NCBI GenBank assembly: GCA_947502975.1
Contig: CANNBV010000001.1
Span: 1,054,001 to 1,118,000, forward strand
DNA from: an uncultured Flavobacteriaceae bacterium
GTDB taxonomy: Bacteria > Bacteroidota > Bacteroidia > Flavobacteriales > Flavobacteriaceae
DNA: 64,000 nucleotides
Direction of reading: 5' to 3'
The notes under the pieces are model-generated. The model had not been told where the DNA came from. It saw nothing but the letters and a program-made list of their open reading frames with translations, and ran no database searches. Positions 45,719 through 57,000 of this stretch are shown here, piece by piece; the stretch's first letter is position 1; each line of letters opens with the position of its first letter. A program made the position numbers and the translations under genes.

Positions 45719-48700
45719 ATGAAAAACCTATTGTTGTGCATGTTTTTAGTGGTTTTTCTTTTTAGTTGTGAAAAAGAGCCTTCAATAGAAAAGAGTAAGC
45801 CTTCAACCTCCTTCAATTTACGTTCTCATGAATTTACAGGAATAAATTTTTCTAATAATGTCATTGAAAACGATACACTAAACTATTTCACATTTCCATA
45901 TATGTACATGGGTGGTGGCGTAGCTATTGGTGATATTAATAATGATGGTTTATCTGATGTTTATTTCACCGGAAATATGTCAGAAAACAAGTTGTATCTT
46001 AATAAAGGAGATTTAAAATTTGAAGATATTTCACAAAAAGCAGGTGTAAGTGGTGGTGATAGATGGTATACTGGCGTAACAATGGTCGATATAAATTCTG
46101 ATGGATGGTTAGATATATATGTTTCTGTTTCTGGAATTTTTGGGACGACTAATAATCAATTATTTATTAACAATAAGGACAATACATTTTCTGAAAAAGC
46201 CAAAGAATATGGGTTAGATGATGAAACAGCATCAATACAAGCTACATTTTTTGATTATAATAATGATGGTTTTTTAGATGTATTTGTTGCTAACTATCCT
46301 GTCGTTAAGGTTAGTATGGGAAATAAGTATTACCATGCCTTAATGCAGGAGAACCGCATAGAAAATTCAGGACATCTATATAAAAATAATGGAAATAATA
46401 CATTTACAGATGTAACGGAAGCAACTGGTGTTAAAAACTTCGGAATGACCTTAGGTGTTGTAGTGTCAGACTATAATAATGATGGTTGGAAAGACCTGTA
46501 TTTATCAAATGACTTTAATGTGCCAGATTATTTTTATCTAAATAATGGAGATGGAACATTTAAGGAAGTCATACAAGAAGCTACAAATCATACCGCTATG
46601 TTTGGTATGGGAATAGACGTTGCCGATTTTAATAATGATAAATTACTTGATATAGTTCAACTAGATATGACACCATCTGATTATAAAAGATCAAAAACCA
46701 ATATGGCTAGTATGAATCCTGAGTCTTTTTATGAAGGAGTTGATTTAGGACTTCATTATCAATATATGCAGAACACTTTACAGTTAAACAATGGTGTTAA
46801 TAGAAATGGTGTGCCAATTTATAGCGATATTTCAAGACTTACAGGTTTGGCGACTACCGATTGGAGCTGGGGTACACTCTTTGCCGATTTTGATAACGAT
46901 GGATTAAAAGATATTATCATCACAAATGGTATGAAGCGTGATGTAAATAATAATGATGTGAATCAAAGAACAAATCTTAGTGATTTTTCTGATCTTAATA
47001 AATCTATTGATTATAAGCAATATCCAAGTACACCTTTAGATAATTATGTTTTTAAAAATGAAGGTAATTATAACTTTTTTAAAGCAAATGATTTGTGGAA
47101 TATAAGTTATAAAGGGTTTTCAAACGGTGTCTCCTATGGTGATTTAGATAATGACGGTGATTTAGATATCATAATAAATAATTTAGATGATACTGCATCT
47201 TTGTTTGAAAATAGTATGAATACTGAAACTGGAGGTAATTATTTAAAAATCAAATTGAATGGTTCTAAAAATAATTCTTTTGGATTGGGAGCCAAAGTAG
47301 AGCTTACCTCAAAAAAGAGTAAGCAGTTTCAAGAATTTACACTAACCAGAGGGTTTCAATCTAGTGTTGAACCTATTATTCATTTTGGATTAGGCAAAGA
47401 TGAAATAGTCGAAAAGGTTGCTATCACTTGGGCAAATGGCAATAAACAAACACTAGAAGGAATAGATGTAAATCAGCAATTAGTTTTAAGTTTTGAAAAT
47501 TCTAAAAAAATACATGCCGAAGAAAATATATCTAAAAACGGGTTTTTTAAAGATATAACAGTTGAAGCAGGAATTAACTTCAAGCATTCTGAAGATGATT
47601 ATGATGATTTTGCATTAGAGCCATTATTACCACATAAAAATTCTCAAATGGGACCAGCGCTAACTGTTGGAGATATAAATAATGATGGTTTAGATGATTT
47701 TTTTATTGGTAATGCATCAGGAAAATCAGGGCAAATGTTTATTCAAAAATCCAACGCAACTTTTGATGTGATTGATGGCCCTTGGCTAGATGATAAACAC
47801 CATGAAGATACAGGGGCATTATTATTTGATGTTGATGGTGATTCAGATTTAGATTTATATGTAGTTAGTGGAGGAAATGATCCTTCTAAAACTAGAAGTT
47901 ATTATCAAGATAGATTATATGTAAACACGCCAGAGGGATTTGTGAAATCTTTAAAGTCACTACCATTGATTGATACAAGTGGTTTGGTTGTGACAGCATC
48001 TGATTATGATAATGATGGTGATTTAGACCTATTTATTGGAGGAAGAATAATTCCGGGAAAATATCCATTTCCAGCAAAAAGCTACATTCTTAAAAATGAA
48101 GGCGGTAAAGACGAATCAGCCTATTTTTCTGATGTAACAAGCGAAGTGTTACCAGACTTAGCTGAAGCTGGATTAGTAACATCAGCATTGTGGGATGATT
48201 TTAATAATGATGGTAAAATTGATTTAATTGTTACAGGTGAGTGGATGCCCATTAGATTTTTTAAAAATACTGGAAATAAATTCAAAGAGGTGACTCAAGA
48301 CTTAGGCTTAGAAAATGACACTGGCTGGTGGTATAGTTTGCAGAAAGTTGATTACGATAATGATGGTGATATGGATTATGTGGCTGGAAACCTTGGATTA
48401 AATTATAAATACAAAGCAAAGAAAGAAGCACCTTTTGAAGTTTATGCTAATGATTTTGATGAAAATGGTAGTATGGATATAGTGCTTAGTTATCAAAAGA
48501 AAGGTGTTTTATTGCCTTTAAGAGGTAGAGAGTGCTCCTCCCAACAGGTACCAGCAATTAAACACCGATTTGAAACTTTTGAGCTTTTTGCTGATGCAAC
48601 TCTAGCTGATATTTACGGACAATCCATGTTGGATAAATCGTTGCATTATAAAGCTACAACCTTTGCGAACTCTTGGATTGAAAATAATGGAAATGGTAAA

Positions 48701-49039
48701 TATAGTCTACATCAATTACCAAAAAGAACTCAGTTTTCTTCTATAAATACAATGCAAGTTTTTGATATGAATGATGATGGGTTGTCTGAAATTATTCTTG
48801 GAGGTAATTTATACCAATCAGAAGTAGAAACACCCAGAAACGATTCAGATTATGGACTAGTACTATCCACGACATCAAATTCTCAACCAATCATACACCA
48901 ATCACAAGCAACAGGATTGTTTATTCAAGGTGAAATTAAAAAGATTCAACCTGTATATGTAGGAAAAGAAAAATCATTGTCATTTTTATTTGCTAAAAAT
49001 AATGATAGCCTAAAACTTTTTACACTTAATTCTGAATAG
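45719..49039 (+). CDS. Large FG-GAP/VCBS-repeat protein with UnbV/ASPIC domain, lipoprotein
   Basis: A surface or periplasmic lipoprotein (lipobox LVVFLFSC) of 1106 aa. Two beta-propeller-like blocks are visible, each with seven calcium-binding-type DxDxDG repeats: for example DINNDGLSDVY, DYNNDGFLDVF and DLDNDGDLDII in the first (about 60-500), and DYDNDGDLDLF, DFNNDGKIDLI and DMNDDGLSEII in the second (about 640-1050). An ASPIC/UnbV domain lies between them (about 505-590). Proteins of this CRTAC1-like family occur in many Bacteroidetes glycan loci but have no settled enzyme activity. A carbohydrate-binding or adhesion role is a guess. It precedes susC. Confidence 0.88.
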   Translation: MKNLLLCMFLVVFLFSCEKEPSIEKSKPSTSFNLRSHEFTGINFSNNVIENDTLNYFTFPYMYMGGGVAIGDINNDGLSDVYFTGNMSENKLYLNKGDLKFEDISQKAGVSGGDRWYTGVTMVDINSDGWLDIYVSVSGIFGTTNNQLFINNKDNTFSEKAKEYGLDDETASIQATFFDYNNDGFLDVFVANYPVVKVSMGNKYYHALMQENRIENSGHLYKNNGNNTFTDVTEATGVKNFGMTLGVVVSDYNNDGWKDLYLSNDFNVPDYFYLNNGDGTFKEVIQEATNHTAMFGMGIDVADFNNDKLLDIVQLDMTPSDYKRSKTNMASMNPESFYEGVDLGLHYQYMQNTLQLNNGVNRNGVPIYSDISRLTGLATTDWSWGTLFADFDNDGLKDIIITNGMKRDVNNNDVNQRTNLSDFSDLNKSIDYKQYPSTPLDNYVFKNEGNYNFFKANDLWNISYKGFSNGVSYGDLDNDGDLDIIINNLDDTASLFENSMNTETGGNYLKIKLNGSKNNSFGLGAKVELTSKKSKQFQEFTLTRGFQSSVEPIIHFGLGKDEIVEKVAITWANGNKQTLEGIDVNQQLVLSFENSKKIHAEENISKNGFFKDITVEAGINFKHSEDDYDDFALEPLLPHKNSQMGPALTVGDINNDGLDDFFIGNASGKSGQMFIQKSNATFDVIDGPWLDDKHHEDTGALLFDVDGDSDLDLYVVSGGNDPSKTRSYYQDRLYVNTPEGFVKSLKSLPLIDTSGLVVTASDYDNDGDLDLFIGGRIIPGKYPFPAKSYILKNEGGKDESAYFSDVTSEVLPDLAEAGLVTSALWDDFNNDGKIDLIVTGEWMPIRFFKNTGNKFKEVTQDLGLENDTGWWYSLQKVDYDNDGDMDYVAGNLGLNYKYKAKKEAPFEVYANDFDENGSMDIVLSYQKKGVLLPLRGRECSSQQVPAIKHRFETFELFADATLADIYGQSMLDKSLHYKATTFANSWIENNGNGKYSLHQLPKRTQFSSINTMQVFDMNDDGLSEIILGGNLYQSEVETPRNDSDYGLVLSTTSNSQPIIHQSQATGLFIQGEIKKIQPVYVGKEKSLSFLFAKNNDSLKLFTLNSE

Positions 49040-49265
49040 TTATTAAACTTATTATTGAATAATCACTATTTGTTTATCATTTTCATAATCTTTAAGTTGA
49101 ATTTTACTAAATAGTGAATTTTACTGCCCTTTGAATGTGTTTTCCTAAAATTTGACACGATATTCCCAACCAAAAAATCAATAAATAGGTTTCTTTGATA
49201 ATAGGTATAGTACATACTATACTCAAACCAATTAATTCAAACTAAATTCATTAAACTTAAACTTT

Positions 49266-52200
49266 ATGAAAAGAAAACTATTTTTTAGATTTTTTAAAAG
49301 TAGTGCTTTACTATTGCTGTTTTTTGCCATAGTAAACATGCAAAGCGCAAATGCGCAAACAATTTCTGGAACTGTTGTTGACGAAAGTGGTATAGGTATA
49401 CCAGGAGTTAACATCTTAGTTAAAGGGACGTCCACAGGAGCAGTTACCGATTTTGATGGTAATTTTAGTATTGCTGCAAAAAGTGGAGATGTTTTGGTTG
49501 CTTCTTATATAGGTTATGCTACTCAAGAAGTAACTGTTGGATCTCAAAGTAATGTTAATATTACTTTACAACAAGACTTAGAAAGTCTTGACGAGGTTGT
49601 TATTGTAGGATATGGTACTCAGAAGAAATCAGATCTTACTGGGGCTGTTGGTACAGTTAGCGGGAAGGATATTGATAACTTTACATTTACCGATGCTTCA
49701 CAAGCATTACAAGGTAGAGTTGCTGGTGTTAGTGTACAATCTACTGGAGGTGCACCAGGTTCAGGAGCTAATATTGTAATTCGTGGTGCTTCTACATTTA
49801 CTGATATCGGGCCTTTATTCGTTATCGATGGTATGATTACTGGAAGTATGACAAGTGTTAACCCATCTGATATTGAATCTGTTTCGGTGTTAAAAGATGC
49901 ATCAGCGTTAGCAATTTATGGTTCTCGTGCTGCTAATGGAGTTGTGATTATCACAACTAAAAAGGGTACAAGAGGAAAAATTAATATTGAGCTAGACGCT
50001 AGTTATGGTGTGCAAAATATTATAAATACTATTGACTGGGCTAATGCTAGACAATATGCAGACATAGTAAATAGAGCTAGAGATAACGATGGGCAAGCAA
50101 GGTTTCCTGCAAATGATACGCAGTTTGATCCTAATTACTCTAGTGATTTATATGGAGAATCAACAAGATCTGCAGCAATACAGAATGTGAATTTCCGACT
50201 ATCTGGAGGAGGTGAAAATACACTATATAGCCTTTCCTTTAATGATTATGATGAAGAAGGTGTAATTAAGTTTTCTGATTTTAAAAGAACTACCGTAAGA
50301 GCTAATGGAAGTTTTTCTAAAGGGAAATTTAAATTGGAAAGCACCATCGGTTTAACAAGAACTGTAAATAATCCAAATCCATATTTCAATAGAGAAAGAA
50401 ACCTTATACCAACAATAAGGTTGTTTAATGATGCTGGAGAATGGAGTGCTGATGATAGAGCAGATAGAGGTATAACTGGTATAGCTCTAGGAGCATTTTA
50501 TGGGCCAGGTACTATTACCAATGAGCTAGGTTTTGCTGCTTTAGAAGACAGAACTGCTACTAGAAACACAGTTTTGGGGAATGTTATTGGATCTTTTGAG
50601 ATTTTAGACGGTTTAACTGCTAAAGTTAATCTAGGTATAGAAAGTTTTTCAAACAATAACTTTAGGTTTAGTCCTGATGAACAAGTTATTTTTGATGGCT
50701 CTAATAGAGCATTTTCAGAGTTAAGTGAGACAAATACTAATTTTTTATCTACGTTAGTTGAAACTACCTTAAACTACAAAAAGACTTTTGATAAACATAC
50801 TATTGATTTGGTTGCAGGAGCAACAGAGCAAATTAATAATACCAGAAATTTAGGGGCCAATGCTATTAATTTTCCTAATAATGAGGTACGAGTGGCTTCA
50901 GCAGGGGAGATTCAAAGTGTAGGATCTGCTGATAATACATCAGTAATTCAATCTTATTTTGGAAGGTTAAATTATACATTCGATGACAGATATGTAATAA
51001 CAGCTACATTGCGTCGCGATGGTTCTTCTCTTTTTAGAGATGGTTTAAGATGGGGGTCTTTCCCTTCTGGAGCGATTGCATGGAATTTGAGTAATGAGTC
51101 ATTTATGGAAGACTTTGATGCTTTAACAAATATTAAAATTCGTGCTGGTTATGGAGAAATAGGTTCTAATAATGTGCCAATATATTCTACAGACCCAGTT
51201 CTAAACCTTTTTAGTGATTATGTTTTTAATAATACTCGTGTAAATGGTTATGCAATTACTAATAGTGTAAACCCTTTTATCACTTGGGAAACTACAAAAA
51301 CTACTAACATTGGTTTGGAGTTTAACGCTTTAAGTAATAAATTGAATGTTACTATGGATTATTACATTAAAGAAACTGAGGATATTCTAGTAGCAACACC
51401 ATTTTCTTTTATTACAGGTACGGGAAATGCTGTACCAGCAAATAATGGTAGTATAGAAAATAAAGGGTTTGAGTTTTTGGCAAACTATAGAGATCAAATA
51501 GGAGATCTTAGATTTGGAGCTACAGTAAATTTCTCTACTTTAAAGAATGAAGTTACTTCAATTGGAGATGGGGCTGCAATTAGACAAGGTTCTTTTACAT
51601 CAAATACAATTAATAGTACAAGAACAGATGTAGGACAACCTATAGGTTCTTTTTATGGGTATTTAACAGATGGTATTTATCAAACAGATGCTGAAGCAAC
51701 TGCAGCTAATGATCAACCAGGAAACCCAAGAGCTGGAGATTTAAGGTTTAAGGATGTAGATGGGGATGGTGATATCGATGAAGATGATCAAGTTTATCTT
51801 GGATCTGGTATCCCAACCTTTGAATATGGAATTAACTTAACTGCTGAATACAAGAACTTTGATTTAAGTCTATTTTTCAATGGAGTATCTGGTAATAAAT
51901 TATTGAATGGAACAAAATATAGAGGGTATTTTGATTTCAATGGTAATTATTTTGCAGATGCTTTAAACGCATGGACACCATCAAATACAAATACAAATAT
52001 TCCAAGAAATACTCAGGCAGATCCTGGATTTAATAGAAGAATGTCTGACTTCTATTTAGAGAATGGAGGTTTCTTCCGTTTGAGAAATGCTCAAATTGGG
52101 TATTCAATTCCAGATAACATACTTGAAAAAATAAAACTAGAAAAAGTAAGATTTTATTTAACTGCTATTAACTTATTTACTATTACAGATTATACTGGCT

Positions 52201-52325
52201 ATTATCCAGAAGTTGGTCGTAACGGTAGAGGAGCTAATGGAAGAAGTATACTTAATACAGGTGTAGATGAAGGATCTTATCCTACACCTAGAACCTTTCA
52301 ACTTGGCGTACAAGTTTCTTTTTAA
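49266..52325 (+). CDS. SusC-type TonB-dependent outer-membrane transporter
   Basis: The outer-membrane channel of the locus, importing oligosaccharides with TonB energy. A signal peptide covers residues 1-31 (ends SANAQ). A carboxypeptidase-like regulatory domain follows (about 32-115, ISGTVVDESGIGIPGVNI), then the plug (VVIVGYGTQKKSDLTGA, RVAGVSVQSTGG) and a 22-strand barrel ending in the aromatic residue of GVQVSF. Length 1019 aa. It is paired with the adjacent susD gene, ten bases downstream. The 226-base gap upstream probably holds a promoter controlled by the locus regulator. Confidence 0.96.
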   Translation: MKRKLFFRFFKSSALLLLFFAIVNMQSANAQTISGTVVDESGIGIPGVNILVKGTSTGAVTDFDGNFSIAAKSGDVLVASYIGYATQEVTVGSQSNVNITLQQDLESLDEVVIVGYGTQKKSDLTGAVGTVSGKDIDNFTFTDASQALQGRVAGVSVQSTGGAPGSGANIVIRGASTFTDIGPLFVIDGMITGSMTSVNPSDIESVSVLKDASALAIYGSRAANGVVIITTKKGTRGKINIELDASYGVQNIINTIDWANARQYADIVNRARDNDGQARFPANDTQFDPNYSSDLYGESTRSAAIQNVNFRLSGGGENTLYSLSFNDYDEEGVIKFSDFKRTTVRANGSFSKGKFKLESTIGLTRTVNNPNPYFNRERNLIPTIRLFNDAGEWSADDRADRGITGIALGAFYGPGTITNELGFAALEDRTATRNTVLGNVIGSFEILDGLTAKVNLGIESFSNNNFRFSPDEQVIFDGSNRAFSELSETNTNFLSTLVETTLNYKKTFDKHTIDLVAGATEQINNTRNLGANAINFPNNEVRVASAGEIQSVGSADNTSVIQSYFGRLNYTFDDRYVITATLRRDGSSLFRDGLRWGSFPSGAIAWNLSNESFMEDFDALTNIKIRAGYGEIGSNNVPIYSTDPVLNLFSDYVFNNTRVNGYAITNSVNPFITWETTKTTNIGLEFNALSNKLNVTMDYYIKETEDILVATPFSFITGTGNAVPANNGSIENKGFEFLANYRDQIGDLRFGATVNFSTLKNEVTSIGDGAAIRQGSFTSNTINSTRTDVGQPIGSFYGYLTDGIYQTDAEATAANDQPGNPRAGDLRFKDVDGDGDIDEDDQVYLGSGIPTFEYGINLTAEYKNFDLSLFFNGVSGNKLLNGTKYRGYFDFNGNYFADALNAWTPSNTNTNIPRNTQADPGFNRRMSDFYLENGGFFRLRNAQIGYSIPDNILEKIKLEKVRFYLTAINLFTITDYTGYYPEVGRNGRGANGRSILNTGVDEGSYPTPRTFQLGVQVSF

Positions 52326-52335
52326 AAAAAATAAT

Positions 52336-53919
52336 ATGAAAAACATGAAAAACATGAAAAAATTAAAGAACTCAGTTAAGATTACGTTGGTAATACTAGC
52401 AGTTTGCTTTATCAACTTAAATTGTTCAGAGGACAAGCTTGATCAAGTAAATCCTAACTCAATTACACCTGCATCTTTCTGGAAAACAGAGGCAGATGCA
52501 ACTAAAGGAGTTATTGGTGCTTATGCTCCATTTACCAATATTTGGTATTATACCAGATTTGAAATCTTTACTTCAGATTACAGAGATGATGTTATTAATG
52601 GATTTAATACTTCAGAGCGTACAGCAGTAGGTTATTTTAGTGGTACCCCAGATAGTAATGCAACGTTCTGGGTTTGGCAAGCACAATTTCAAGGTGTTGC
52701 CAGAGCAAATGAAGTTATTTTTAGAGTGCCTCAAATCGAGGGTATGGATGCAACTTTAAGAGATAACATAACAGGTGAGGGCTATTTTATTAGAGCGTTT
52801 AACTATTTTAATTTACTAAATAGCTGGAGAAATTTGCCGTTACTAACTGTGCCAACTTCAGAAATCCCTGATCTTACAGCTATTCCACAAGAGGATCCTT
52901 CTGTTATATGGGCACAGATTGAATCTGATTTACAGCAAGCACAAAACTTATTACCAGTTTCTTGGTCAGCAGATAACGCAGGAAGAGCAACTTCTGGTGC
53001 TGCTACAGGATTGTTAGGTAAAGTTTACTTATATCAAGGGAAGCATGCAGAAGCTAAAGCCGAATTTCAGAAAGTTATGAGCAGTGGTACATATCAATTA
53101 ATGGACGATTATGCGCATAACTTTACCGAAGAGTTTGAAAATAATGCTGAATCATTATTCGAAATTCAAATGGTATCCGATGGTAACGGTGGCTGGGGTG
53201 CAGACCGTGCTAATTCAGGAAAAGGTTCAGGATATCAACCAGATTTGGCGCCTATAGGCTATACAAATCAAAACGGTATGCGTGTAAATCAATGGGCTTT
53301 GGATTTATTTTTAGATGAGCAAACTATAAATGGCGAAATTGACCCAAGAACTTACACTACTTTTTTCTGGAATACAGAGGAAACCACAGACTATCAGGGT
53401 AAAACTTTAAGATCTAGAACATATGAGAATACCTCGTATACGGATGCATATTCCGCAGCTGACACAAACATTTACGGTAATAAATGGCAAGATTGGGAAT
53501 TTAATGGAAAAACTCAATCACTAGATGGAGGTTGGCATGGAGCTGGAAATAATTTAAGAATATTAAGATATGCTGATGTACTTCTAATGTTTGCTGAAGC
53601 TGAGTTTATGTTGAATGGTTCAACTCAAGCTGCTTTAGATGCTATTAATGAGGTTAGAGAAAGAGCAGATCTAGCTCCACATGCGTCGATCACTATGCAG
53701 GATATAGAAGATGAGAGAGTAAAGGAATGTACTTTTGAGCGTACCCGTTATTTTGATTTGTTACGTTGGGGTAGAGTTAAATCTAGAATTGTAGATAATC
53801 CTGATTTAAAGTCTGAAAGCGCAGGTACAGCAGCTTATAAGCCGGGTAGAGAGTATATTGCAATTCCTCAAAATGATATCGATAGAAACCCGCTTTGGTC
53901 ACAAAACGATGGTTATTAA
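52336..53919 (+). CDS. SusD-type surface glycan-binding lipoprotein
   Basis: The lid and binding partner of the SusC transporter. The start at 52336 gives MKNMKNMKKLKN followed by a hydrophobic stretch and a lipobox Cys30 (FINLNC). Three closely spaced ATGs (at 52336, 52345 and 52354, from a repeated atgaaaaac unit) could all serve. The TPR-type SusD fold shows in SFWKTEADATKG, GEGYFIRAFNYFNLLN, ATGLLGKVYLYQGKHAEAK and the C-terminal RNPLWSQNDGY. About 527 aa, normal for the family. Followed by a terminator, so susC-susD end a transcript. Confidence 0.95.
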   Translation: MKNMKNMKKLKNSVKITLVILAVCFINLNCSEDKLDQVNPNSITPASFWKTEADATKGVIGAYAPFTNIWYYTRFEIFTSDYRDDVINGFNTSERTAVGYFSGTPDSNATFWVWQAQFQGVARANEVIFRVPQIEGMDATLRDNITGEGYFIRAFNYFNLLNSWRNLPLLTVPTSEIPDLTAIPQEDPSVIWAQIESDLQQAQNLLPVSWSADNAGRATSGAATGLLGKVYLYQGKHAEAKAEFQKVMSSGTYQLMDDYAHNFTEEFENNAESLFEIQMVSDGNGGWGADRANSGKGSGYQPDLAPIGYTNQNGMRVNQWALDLFLDEQTINGEIDPRTYTTFFWNTEETTDYQGKTLRSRTYENTSYTDAYSAADTNIYGNKWQDWEFNGKTQSLDGGWHGAGNNLRILRYADVLLMFAEAEFMLNGSTQAALDAINEVRERADLAPHASITMQDIEDERVKECTFERTRYFDLLRWGRVKSRIVDNPDLKSESAGTAAYKPGREYIAIPQNDIDRNPLWSQNDGY

Positions 53920-53957
53920 TTAGTTAGATTTCATATACATTGTTTTAGTTTGAAAAG

Positions 53958-53990
53958 GCGGCTCAAGATGTTTCATGAGTCGCTTTTTTA
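53958..53990 (+). terminator. Rho-independent terminator after susD
   Basis: An eight-base stem (gcggctca with tgagtcgc, one GU pair) with a ten-base loop, followed by tttttt. It starts 38 bases after the susD stop. Confidence 0.8.
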
Positions 53991-54066
53991 TTATATTCAA
54001 TAATTTATAATTTAAAACAGTCCTTCTAGTACAATCATGAATAGATATTATTTCCATTATTCAAAA

Positions 54067-57000
54067 ATGAAACTGATTATAAAATATTCTATATATGTTT
54101 TAGTAGTATCGTTTTGGAATGGTACACTTTTAAGTCAAAATTCAAATCACTTTGAAAGAATTACTACAGATAATGGTTTATCTCAAAGTGATATTAATGC
54201 TATTCATCAGGATAAAGATGGTTTTATGTGGTTTTGTACTCATGATGGATTAAACAGATATGATGGCTATTCTTTCAAGATTTTTAAACCAGAAGCAAAT
54301 AATCCTAATAGCATTTCGAGTAACTTAATATTTGATATTGAAGAAGACCAAAATGCAAACTTATGGATTGGTACTACTGGAGGTGGACTTGTTTTTTTTA
54401 ATAGGTCTACAGAAGAATTTACAACATACAATAATGATCCGAATAACATAAACAGTATAAATAGTGATTATATATCTACAGTTTATCATGATAAGGAGAA
54501 TAGATTATGGATAGGGACTAACAATGGGTTGAATATGTTAGATTTAAATAATACCCGAAAATCTATAATATTCAAACGTTTTAAGGCCCAACAAGAACCG
54601 TTTGTTGCCAATATAAATATACGTTCGGTTAACGCTATATATGAAGATACAAAAGGACAAGTATGGATAGGTGGTTATGGCGGGCTCTATAAGTTATCTC
54701 GAGAATCTAATGGAGATACTTATTTTAGATATGTTAATAATGATATAGGTCTGCCGAATGTTGCGGTTAGAGAGATAAAAGAAAAAAACGGAAGATTACT
54801 TATTGCTACAAATAATGGACTGTACATTCAGTCAAAAAACTCAAATACTCTAAAAGTAGAGAGAGTAATAGAAGGATCATTTAATAATTTGCTTATCGAT
54901 AAAAATATTATTTGGACTGGTACTGAAAATGGTTTGTGGAAAATCGAATATGCATCATTAAATGATATGCCGCAGGTAACACATAAATTTATGTACGATC
55001 CTAAGGACCTTAATAGTATAAGTAAAAACAATGTTATTTCTCTTTTCAAAGATAAAACTGGAATTATTTGGGCAGGTACTAATGGGGGAGGTGTAAATAA
55101 GTTTGATCCTAGCCGAAAACAATTTGTTCATGTTCGCAAAACGTTGGATGAAAATAGTTTAAGCTATGATAAAATCAGATCGTTTTATGAAGATAGTAAC
55201 AATATACTTTGGGTAGGTACAGAAGGAGGAGGCCTTAATAGGCTAAATTCCAAACATAATTATAATCATTATTTAAAATATAATAATCTAAAGAATGTTT
55301 ACGCTATAGAAGAGTTAAAGCGAGGTAATAAAAAATATCTTTTGTATGGAGGGCAGGGTAATCCATCGCTTTTTGAATTAGATATTACCAATCCAAACCC
55401 TTCCGATGTCAAAAAAGCTAGGCCCATAACCGAATTCGGAAATAGTATTTTTTCACTTCTAAAAGATTCGCGAGGTTATTTATGGATTGGAACATATAAT
55501 GGTGGTTTGTATCGCTGGATTTTAGATGAACGGAGTATGGCATACAAAAAAACTAATTTTATCAATGATATTAATGATATGTATAGTATTTCAGGAAATA
55601 TCATTAGAAATATTTTTGAAGACAGTAATGGAAATATGTGGTTTGCTACCAATAATGGCTTAAGTATGCTATCAAAATCTGAAATAAATAAAGATGATTC
55701 GCAATTTACTGTTTTTAGGAAAGCCTTTAATGATGAGATGTCTTTAAGCCATAATTACATTTTGTCAATTCAAGAAGATAAAAATAATAATATTTGGGTT
55801 GGTACATTTGGTGGAGGTCTTAATAAACTTACTAAAAATGTAGATGGAGTATATGAAGTGGTGAATGTATATTCAGAAAAAAACGGACTTCCAAATAATG
55901 TTATTAAAGGAATATTAGAAGATAATGGAGGTAACTTATGGCTATCAAGTAATAAAGGGCTTTCAAAGTTTAATTCTGAAAGTGAAGAGTTTAAAAATTA
56001 TGATGTAAATGATGGGTTACAGAGTAATGAGTTTCAAGAGTTAGCATATATGAAAAGTGATAATGGCGATTTCCTTTTTGGAGGTGTCAATGGCTTTAAT
56101 GTATTTCAACCCATGGATTTAAGGGATAATACATTTATTCCTGAGACTGTAATCACAAAGTTTTTCGTATCAAATGAAGAGGTTAATGTAGGACAAAAAT
56201 TTGATGATAAAGTTTTACTTAATAAAACAGTTAATGAGACTGAACAAATCAACTTAAAGCATTTTCAAAATAATATTTCATTTGAATTTGCAGCATTACA
56301 TTACGCTGCTCCAGAAAAAAATAAATTTAAATACAAATTAGAGGGGTTTGATAATAATTGGGAATCTACTTCTGCTAGTAAAAGGTTTGCAGCTTATACA
56401 AATTTAGCTCCAGGAGATTATACTTTTAAAGTTAAGGCTTCGAATAATGATGGAATCTGGAATGATGGAGCCGCAAGTATTGCTATATTAATTAGTCCCC
56501 CATTCTGGATGACTTGGTGGGCATATGTTATATATAGTTTATTAATATTTGCGTTATTTTGGAGTATACAGTCTTACTTTAATTTACGATCTAAGCAAAG
56601 AGCGTCTGTAGAATTACAAAGAGAAATTGAACAAGTAAATAAGTTGAAACTACAGTTTTTTACCAATATCTCTCATGAATTTAAGACACCAATTACTTTA
56701 ATTCTTAATCCAGTAGAAGAGTTATTAGCATCTATTCAAAACAATTCAACTATCCAATCCAAATTAAAAGTGGTACAACGCAATGCTAATTCTTTATTGC
56801 GTTTGGTACATCAGCTTATGGAATTTAGGAGAATAGAGGTCGGTGAGACAAAACTAGGAGCAACACAATCTAATATAGTAAGTTTTGTTAGAGAAATTAC
56901 ACATTCATTTCAAGCTTCTGCAAAGAAAAGTGGTGTAAATATTTTTTTCAAAAGTGAATCAAAAAAAATTGATGCATGGTTTGATTGGGATAAGCTTGAG

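Noticed and set aside
52173-52436. Minus-strand frame across the susC/susD junction
   Set aside because: It overlaps the conserved end of SusC and the SusD signal sequence and has no family signature.
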